The position numbers and the translations under genes were made by a program. Source: Mustela lutreola (Eukaryota > Chordata > Mammalia > Carnivora > Mustelidae). Taken from it: DNA of 64,000 nucleotides. Location of the stretch: the NCBI RefSeq assembly GCF_030435805.1, contig NC_081305.1, forward strand, positions 56,082,001 through 56,146,000. The letters run 5' to 3'. Under the pieces are notes generated by a model that did not search any database, was not told where the DNA came from, and worked only from the letters and a program-made list of their open reading frames with translations. The number at the start of each line of letters is the position of its first letter. The first letter of the stretch is position 1. Shown one piece after another: positions 50,201 through 64,000 of the stretch.

Positions 50201-50704
50201 GCTGCATAGTGCCTCACCCCTGTCCCCTGGCAGTGGCAGTCCACGGAGCAGACACATGAGCGCAATGGCCCAGCGCTGGGCCTCAGCGCGGTTCTCCTCG
50301 TAGGTGACTGCCCCGTCGGCCCGAAAGGTGCGGGCGGCTCTCCGCTGGCCCCCGAGGCGGCCCCCGTGCCGGCCCTGCGGGTAGGTGTAGACGCAGAAGT
50401 AGGCCGCCTGGTCTGTGGGGCTGCGGCTCCGCAGGGTGCAGCAGCCTGACACCTCGGCCAGGGGGACCAGGCCACCCCGGGGGCGGGCTTCGGGCTTCGG
50501 GCGCAGCCGCTGTATGTGCAGGGCCTGTGGGGTGAGAGTGAGGGCCAGGCGGGAGCCCCGGGCCGGGTAGGAGCCAAACTCGCCATGCAGGAGCGGGGTG
50601 CTTGCGGCCAATGGCAGTGGCGGTGGGGGGGCCATGGCCTCGGCCCTGTCCAGGGCGCTTCTAGGCCTGTGGCCCCAGCTCCAGGTCAGCTCCTGGTCTG
50701 GCCT
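47229..50704 (-). CDS. SPHK2: SPHK2, sphingosine kinase 2, five recognised coding exons
   Basis: Phosphorylates sphingosine to sphingosine-1-phosphate with ATP; nuclear and cytoplasmic. Exons on the minus strand: 50704-50218, 49336-49187, 49082-48988, 48897-48782, 48363-47229. From the internal ATG at 50635 (MAPPPPLPLAASTPLLHG, the start of the short human and mouse form) the product is 637 aa. The frame is open 5' of this ATG to the acceptor at 50704 (RPDQELTWSWGH), matching the longer human isoform, whose first exon (MNGHLEAEE...) I could not find. Diacylglycerol-kinase-type motifs are intact: LLLLVNPFGGRG, VTVSGDGLL, GILPCGSGNALAGA, FDDGLVHLCWVR, VDGEQVEYGP. The residue after SGDGLL is Phe (His in human, Tyr in mouse). 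The variable linker has short in-frame repeats. A candidate untranslated exon donor is at 51761 (GAGG|GTGAGT). Confidence 0.95.
47673..47707 (-). repeat. SPHK2: In-frame short tandem repeat in SPHK2 (PGAA)n
   Basis: Three near-identical 12-bp units encode PGAAPGAAPGA in the proline-rich linker before the C-terminal lobe. The human sequence has only a single related stretch as remembered. Probably tolerated length variation. Confidence 0.8.
47990..48034 (-). repeat. SPHK2: In-frame (AP)n run in SPHK2
   Basis: Encodes LAPAPAPAPAPAPP just before HSPLHRSVSDLPLPLPQP. The human counterpart is much shorter (LTPDPAPP). Confidence 0.8.
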
Positions 50705-53700
50705 CTGTGGGGAGGGAGGAGGGCAGGAGTCAGAGTCCAAGACCCCTGTGGCAGGTAGAGAGAAGCTGGGGGAGGGCCTGTGGACAGGAGACAACAAGGG
50801 GCGGGGACAGGCAAGATGGGAGCATCAGAGACAGACAGGCTCAGACAAGTGCGAGGAGACCCTGAGGACACAGGGCAGAAGCCCATTATACAGGAAGGCT
50901 GGCATCCTGGAGGGTGGACAGCCAGGCATGCAAATGTACATTCATTTATCCCCCAAATAATTACTCACTACCCTCTATGTGCCAATCACAGTGCTAGGCC
51001 CAGCAAACACAGCAGGGAACAAAGCAGACAAAAATCCCTGCCTCTGTGGGTTCATATTCTCACCGGAAGACAGAAAAGAGAAAGCAGTCAAAGAGTGTGT
51101 TGGATAATAAAGGCTTTGGAGAAATAGAAGGCAGAGGAGAGAGAGCTGGATAGTGGAGATATGCAGAGACAGAGAACACAACACACACACATACAGTTAT
51201 CTCCAGATGGAAAAAGTTACACAAAACAGACATTCGGACACAGACAGAGGGATGAAGTCTAAGGGCCAGAGGAACTCCAAGAGAACAACCAGCTTTGATG
51301 AGATGAAACCCAGGATGAGGAGAGATAAACTTAGGAGAGTCACAGTTCAGGGACTCCAGGAGGTCCTCTGAGGGTCAGAAAGACAAAGGACAGAAAGAGC
51401 AGATAGGAGGGGCAGGATGGAGGGGTGTAGACAGCAGGAGAGATCAAGAAAGGGATGTGACATGGAGGAAATAAAGAGAGTTACAGGAGTCACACGCAGG
51501 CACCTGCAAGGGACAGGGGCCAAGAGCTGGATCCCAAGCACTGACCTGGGTGTCTGGCCGCCTGCTCTCCAGGGAAAGGGTGGGAGCTGGGCCTGAGGTC
51601 CCCTCCCCGGAGGCCTTCCCCCTGCCCTCTGCCCAGCTTCTGCCTCCTTCCTGCTCACCTTTGTTCCCCACCACCCCGCCCACCCAGCCAGCTGCCAGTC
51701 CTGTCCCTCACCTTCCCCGGCCCAGTACTGCACCAGACGCACCCCGATCTGTAGACTCACCCTCAGGAGTCACCTCTGCCCCCTGCCCCGGGCAGCTCCC
51801 TCAGCCCCGCCCCTAAATTTGCACTGAACAGCGCCCCCATCCCTGAGCTCAAATCAGGCTTAGATAGAGTCCTAGATTTCCTCCAGTACTGGGCCTGAGC
51901 CTGTCCCTAGGTCCTCAAGTCTCTGGCCTGGTCTCCATTCTCTCTACCCACCCTGGTCCCCCAGACCTGGGCCTGGGTCTCCATCCAAAGGTCCCCCCAC
52001 CCCCAATCCATTATCCTGAGTCTCTGTTTCCGGTTCCTCCGGTCTGGGTTCTGCATCCCCACCCCATTTCCAGAACCCAGTCCCAGACCTAGGTTTCCAT
52101 TCCTGGATCTCTCAGTCCCGGTTTTGGTTCTCCATCTCCATCCCACACCCCTGGTACCCCAGTCCCGGCCTGCGTCTCGGTTCCTCTCGGTCCCGCGGTC
52201 CCCCAGACTCGGGTCCCTGACCCTACCCCCACACCCTCCTCACACGCCGAGTCCTCCTCCAGGCGGCCCCTCAAGTCAGCACCAACCGCCCCCATCAGAC
52301 CCAGGGGTGGGGGGAGGGTGTGCATCCGCTCAGCCAATGGGCGCGCGGCCGGCCTGAGCCGCGCCAGTGAAGGCGCGCGAGGGGCGGGGCCGGCCAGCTC
52401 GCGAGCTTGGCGCAGGCGACCAGCCGAGGGACGGCTTGAGAACTGGGCGGGGTATCGCGCTTCGCGAGATCGGCTGCCATAGAAAGTGAGGGCACACACG
52501 CAGCAGAAGCGGCGTCACGATCCTACAGTCAGGTACGCTGACGCCATTTTTGTAGAGGGCAAGTGGTAGCCTTGCCCCATCCATTGAGTTTTTTGAAAGA
52601 AAAGAGGCAGGAGGGAGGAGAGCTTCAGCTGCAGTTACGGACTGACCCTAACACAGGTAACCAAGACCCAGAGCTATGCAGATGGAGTTAGTAAAAGAGA
52701 CCCAGAAAAGCAGATTTAGAGGCACTAAGAGACTTAGAGAGTGCTGCCTGTTTTTTAGATAGTTACAGGAAGTCAGAGATCTATACAAAGAGACAAAGAC
52801 AATAGAATTGAGACTATGCAAAGTTAAGGACACAAGAAAACCCAGAAAATGATGGACACAGAGATGGAGACTGATACTCCTGGAATGAAAATCCGGGAGG
52901 ACAGGCTCATTATTCACCAGTTCTTTACCTTGGACTCAAACCAGAGTGGAGGCAGCATGACATGGACTTCTGCCCAGCGAATGACCCAGTAACATGGCAA
53001 GACAGAGACACAAGGAGAGAGATGGGGAGGAAGAATATCTGAGAGAGACTTCTAGGTTAGGAGTGAGGGAGGAAGACGATGCTGGAGGACCAGAGCCTGA
53101 GAGGAAGGGAGCCTGGGAGACAGAAAGCAAGAATGTTGACAGAAAGACATAGAGAGGGAAAGACAGAGTGAAAGCGGAAAGAAAGCAAGGCGAGAATAGT
53201 ATCAGGAAACCAAGAATCAGAATCGTAGAAAGACACATGCAGAAAGAGACAGGGACAGAGTTTGCTAGAAAGTGATGAATGGAGGACTTTCTTTTATTGT
53301 CAAACAGCACACCTTGTTTAACCCAGAGTAGCAACAGTACCTGATAATATATGCCAAAGAAATACCCAGAAAGGGGGGGGGGTGGGATGGGGACAGAAAC
53401 CCAGGAAGAAGGAGAGACAGGGAAACGCACATCTTAGTTTGGGAGAAAGAAAAGCAGGCACACCATCAGACCGACAAAGAGGCTGGGACTCAAAGACAGG
53501 GACCAAGTCACTAAGGCAAAGGAACAGAGATGAGGAGGAAATTGTGTTCCATGGTGTGGTGATCTTAACTTTCAGAGGGACCCCTTACCTGGTCCCGCTG
53601 CTCCTCTGCTTCAAGGTTTCCATTCATCTGCTGGCCCTTGCTGTGTTACCACATCAGGAAGACCCTGGTCCTGGGCGGCAGGCCATGGGAGGGTGGTATT

Positions 53701-55090
53701 GGCAAGGAGTGAGGCCTCACGGTCCAGGCCTGGCCTTTGGTTCTGTGGAGGACAGGTGAATAAGTAGGAGCATCAAGGGCAGACTGTGGGCTGGGCTGGA
53801 TGTGCTGGGAGGCCAAAGGGGCAGGGCTTCCCTGAGGAAAGAAAAAAAGAGGGGACAGGTCAGCCTCGCTACTGCTCCAGCCAGTCCATCTGGTCCTACC
53901 CAAGAAGGGCTAACAATAAGGAGTGGAGGCTAATTTGTATTGAGCACTTACATGCAAAGCATTGTCCTAAGCATTTATACTAACTTATGTAAAGCTGGAA
54001 AATACCCTATGTGCCAAGTCTATTATCCCCTTTTTGCGGATAAGAGAAGTAAGGCACAGAGAGGTTAAGTGACTTGCCCAAGGTCACACTATTGTTAGTA
54101 CTTAGCATGGCCAGAATTTGAATTTGGTTACAGCAGACAAGACCCCATCTCACCATCTATGTTAGTGCTTCTCCCCAAATCTCCATCTTCCCTTACTTTC
54201 TAGGTCTCCCTGTCAACCCCCAAGTCTCCATTTCCCTCACTCTGGGTCTCTGTCCAATCCCCCTCAGGGCCTCCAATCCTCCTCCCCTCTGAATCTTTAT
54301 CTCCTTCTTTCAGGATTTCACCCAATCCCTCTCCACCCCACACCCCAAGCCTGGGGCTTCAGTGCGCCTCCTTCGCATTCCAATACCGTGCAAAACCCTC
54401 ACACAGAGTCTGTTGGACCACTCGAATCTCTCCGGCCGGGAAAAGCAGCCCCAAAGTGGTAGAGGCTGGGGAGGGGTCAGAGAAGGGGCAGGGGTAAAAG
54501 ACGAATATAAAACTTGGAAATAGGAGATACTCGAGACTGGGATGCAGCAAGAAGATTTCGGGTTAGATCTCAGGTAGGACTTCCCGAGCAGCGGCTGAGC
54601 CTCGGAAGCGCAGCAGGAGATAAGAGAGGTGAGCCTGATAAGGAAATGCCCGAAGCGTGGGGTCAGAGGTTTCCCGAGGTCCTGACAGGCCCCGCCAGCT
54701 CCGCCTCCTCACCTCCAATACGCGGCTGGCCGGGTCCTCCAGGAGCCACAGAGAGGCCGTCCGCATCGGGCCAGAGCGTCACCGTGAAACGCGACCTCCC
54801 AGCGCCGCGCGACATCTCTCTAGCTCCCAGAACCCTTTCTTCCGGAAGACTATCGAGAGCAGGGGTTGGGTAGGGCCAGAGAGGCCCCTCCCCCAACCTC
54901 CCCTGCCCCGCCGCCCTTGACGTAGCGCTTGTTCCCGGTGGGTTGTCCTTCCACTTATTCCGGAATCGCCCATTCGGTCGCTCTGTGATTCGCCATAGAG
55001 AGGCCCGACTCGAGTAGAGCGCCGCGTCGCGTCTGTGACGTCACGTAGGCGCCTCTTGCTGAAGGCTTTCCCCGCCCACCCTGACAGTGT
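50705..55090. other. SPHK2 upstream / RPL18 upstream interval
   Basis: This lies between the first recognised SPHK2 coding exon (minus) and the RPL18 start (plus), which point away from each other. It probably contains SPHK2 untranslated exons. A GC-rich block at about 52230-52500 and another just before RPL18 (54690-55090) are promoter candidates. A long purine-rich (AGAGACAG-like) stretch covers about 52600-53560. A reversed MIR is at 53915-54125. No extra protein gene was recognised. Confidence 0.5.
53915..54125 (-). mobile_element. MIR SINE relic
   Basis: Well-preserved reversed MIR: TGTATTGAGCACTTACATGC, AAGGCACAGAGAGGTTAAG and TGACTTGCCCAAGGTCACAC. Confidence 0.9.
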
Positions 55091-55102
55091 TCTCTCTTTC
55101 CG
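55091..55102 (+). promoter_or_regulatory. RPL18: RPL18 5'TOP start site
   Basis: TCTCTCTTTCCGG, a pyrimidine tract of the terminal-oligopyrimidine type, about 37 bases before the ATG. This is the expected cap site of a ribosomal protein mRNA, giving LARP1/mTOR-responsive translation by family knowledge. Confidence 0.75.
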
Positions 55103-55128
55103 GACCTGGCTAAGCAGGAGGCGCCATC

Positions 55129-58557
<3,429 letters not shown>

Positions 58558-58563
58558 CCCCAG

Positions 58564-58754
58564 GGGCGCCTGGGTGGCTCAGTGGATTTAGCCGCTGCCT
58601 TCGGCTCAGGTCATGATCTCAGTGTCCTGGGATCGAGCCCCGCATCGGGCTCTTTGCTCAGCGGGAGCCTGCTTCCTCCTCTCTCTCTGCCTGACTCTCC
58701 GCCTACTTGTGATCTTTCTCTCTGTCAAATAAATTAATAAAATCTTTAAAAAAA
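58564..58754 (+). mobile_element. CanSINE in the RPL18 3'UTR
   Basis: Near-consensus full-length copy starting six bases after the stop codon. The target duplication AAAAATTAACCCCAG (58549-58563 and 58755-58769) includes the RPL18 stop codon. The SINE tail brings AATAAA hexamers at 58728-58733 and 58736-58741, upstream of the host ATTAAA. Confidence 0.95.
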
Positions 58755-58782
58755 AAAAATTAACCCCAGATCCTGCGTTGTT

Positions 58783-58788
58783 ATTAAA
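58783..58788 (+). terminator. RPL18: RPL18 polyadenylation signal
   Basis: ATTAAA in GTTATTAAAGATTTTG, followed by GT-rich TCCTCTGTGTGTTTCTGGG. Without the SINE it would lie about 20 bases past the stop, typical of the very short RPL18 3'UTR. Confidence 0.75.
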
Positions 58789-58799
58789 GATTTTGAATT

Positions 58800-62879
<4,080 letters not shown>

Positions 62880-63439
62880 TAGTAGGTGCCCCTTTCCACC
62901 AGCCTCACTTTCCTGGTCTGTGAAATGGGTCTAAGCACCCTCACTGGTAGAGGATGGGCATACCAAGGGGCAGAACCCACTTGGGGTCGAAACAGACCTG
63001 CCCCAGCGTAGCAGGGGGTGGGGGTCTGGCTGTGGCTCCTCCTGCTGGCCAGCTTAGTGACAGGGCCAGGGCTGGGGAGAAGCGGGGGGGGGGGGGGTCA
63101 TCTCTTCGACACTGTGTCTCCTCATCTGGAAAACAGGGCCCATAGTTTGTGTGTGGGTTTCAAAACCAGGACGACCTGGATGGGAGTCCTAGCTCTGCCT
63201 TGGGGTAACTCCATCTCTCTAAGCATCTGTAACAAAAATAAGAATTGGTAAGCAAGGGACCCGACCCTCATCCTGGCTTGTGTCCCTCTTCCCCTGTGTT
63301 CAGGGTCTAGCTCCTGGCTCCTTGCCTTCTTAGCTCTGTGACAGACCGGCTCGGTGCCTCCCCCTACTCTGTACCATTTCCCCATCTGGAAAGTGTGAAT
63401 TAATAACAGCAACTGCCCCATAGGGTGGTCTTGTGGCAG

Positions 63440-63590
63440 GGAACGGGGTGCGTGGACCCTTAGGTCGGGTAGCCTGGCTTCAAACTGGGGCTCTGCCAGC
63501 TCCTGGCTGTGTGATTTTGGGCAACTGACCTCACCTCTCTGTGCCTCCCTTCCCCTTCTATAGATCGGGATGATACGGTTAGTCCCTCTA
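63440..63590 (+). mobile_element. MIR SINE relic in FAM83E intron 3
   Basis: Forward MIR: TAGCCTGGCTTCAAACTGG, TGGGCAACTGACCTCACC and TCTCTGTGCCTCCCTTCC. Confidence 0.85.
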
Positions 63591-63735
63591 GAACAGGGTT
63601 CCCTCACATTTGGGGCCAGATAATTCTGTGTTGGGGGTACGTCCTTGGGCATCGTGGGGGTCTGCAATGAATTTCCAGCCTCCACCCTGTAGATGTCGGG
63701 AGCACCCTGCTCCCCTATTAAGACCACCAAAAGTG
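63585..63735 (-). mobile_element. Ancient hAT-type MITE relic
   Basis: Contains ACAGGGTTCCCTCACATTTGG, CCAGATAATTCTGTG and GTGTCTCCAGACATTGCC, matching a widespread mammalian non-autonomous hAT (MER5-like) element in one orientation. Subfamily not fixed. Confidence 0.55.
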
Positions 63736-63789
63736 TCTCCAGACATTGCCAGCTGTCCCCTGCGGGGAGTGCTGATGTGTCCAGCGGAT

Positions 63790-63960
63790 GACCAGTGCTC
63801 TCCACTGGTGGTTTTCAATCTTGGGCCTGCCTGTGTCGGGATCACCCGGACTCCCCCCTAAAAACACAGATCTGGGGTGCCTTTGCAGCCCTACCCCCTG
63901 GGAATAGGCATTTCCCGCGAGATCCCTGCCCAACCCCGGTGCTGCCGCTCTGGGGACCAC
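63790..63960 (+). mobile_element. Ancient hAT-type MITE relic (MER20-like)
   Basis: CCACTGGTGGTTTTCAATC, AAAAACACAGATCTGGGG, CCCTACCCCCTGGGAATAGG and CTCTGGGGACCACCCTC match the layout of a MER20-class element. It runs close to the window end. Confidence 0.55.
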
Positions 63961-64000
63961 CCTCGGGGGAACCGCTACCCTGGCGACTGGGGCCGTCTCA

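Overview
The window is mammalian nuclear DNA from a carnivoran, most likely a caniform and probably a mustelid. About 26 copies of the tRNA-Lys-derived CanSINE are scattered through it (B-box region, CT-rich body, AAATAAATAAAATC tail), and many have clean target-site duplications. Gene order matches human 19q13.33, read from the SEC1/FUT2 side toward FAM83E: SEC1(-), NTN5(+), CA11(+), DBP(+), SPHK2(-), RPL18(+), FAM83E(+, cut by the window end). Exon boundaries were set by hand from GT/AG sites, reading-frame continuity and remembered human protein sequences.

Layout: 1-11.2 kb has no gene; it holds a CanSINE cluster, an old gammaretrovirus-like provirus on the minus strand (3.8-9.3 kb) and MaLR LTR relics. 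SEC1 (11.3-15.7 kb) is a GT11 alpha-1,2-fucosyltransferase of the FUT2/SEC1 group with an open coding exon but no visible ATG in the expected 5' exon. NTN5 (18.0-24.3 kb) is a complete six-exon netrin-5. From 24.6 to 35.2 kb is a repeat graveyard of CanSINEs nested in L2, MIR and MaLR copies. CA11 (35.2-40.1 kb, nine exons, 328 aa) is an acatalytic carbonic anhydrase-related protein. DBP (41.2-46.2 kb, four exons, 325 aa) is the circadian PAR-bZIP factor, with two CACGTG E-boxes in intron 2. SPHK2 (47.2-50.7 kb coding, minus) runs tail-to-tail with DBP. RPL18 (55.1-58.6 kb, seven exons, 188 aa) is a 5'TOP ribosomal protein gene with a CanSINE inserted directly behind its stop codon. FAM83E begins at 60.66 kb and leaves the window.

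The genes do not form one pathway; they are a conserved syntenic block. I see no wholly new biological system. The observations most worth checking are the start-less but open SEC1, the SINE in the RPL18 3'UTR whose duplicated target site contains the stop codon, paired X-box-like inverted repeats in DBP intron 3, a degenerate repeat array filling CA11 intron 8, an inverted ZNF143-like motif pair in CA11 intron 2, and in-frame short repeats in SPHK2.
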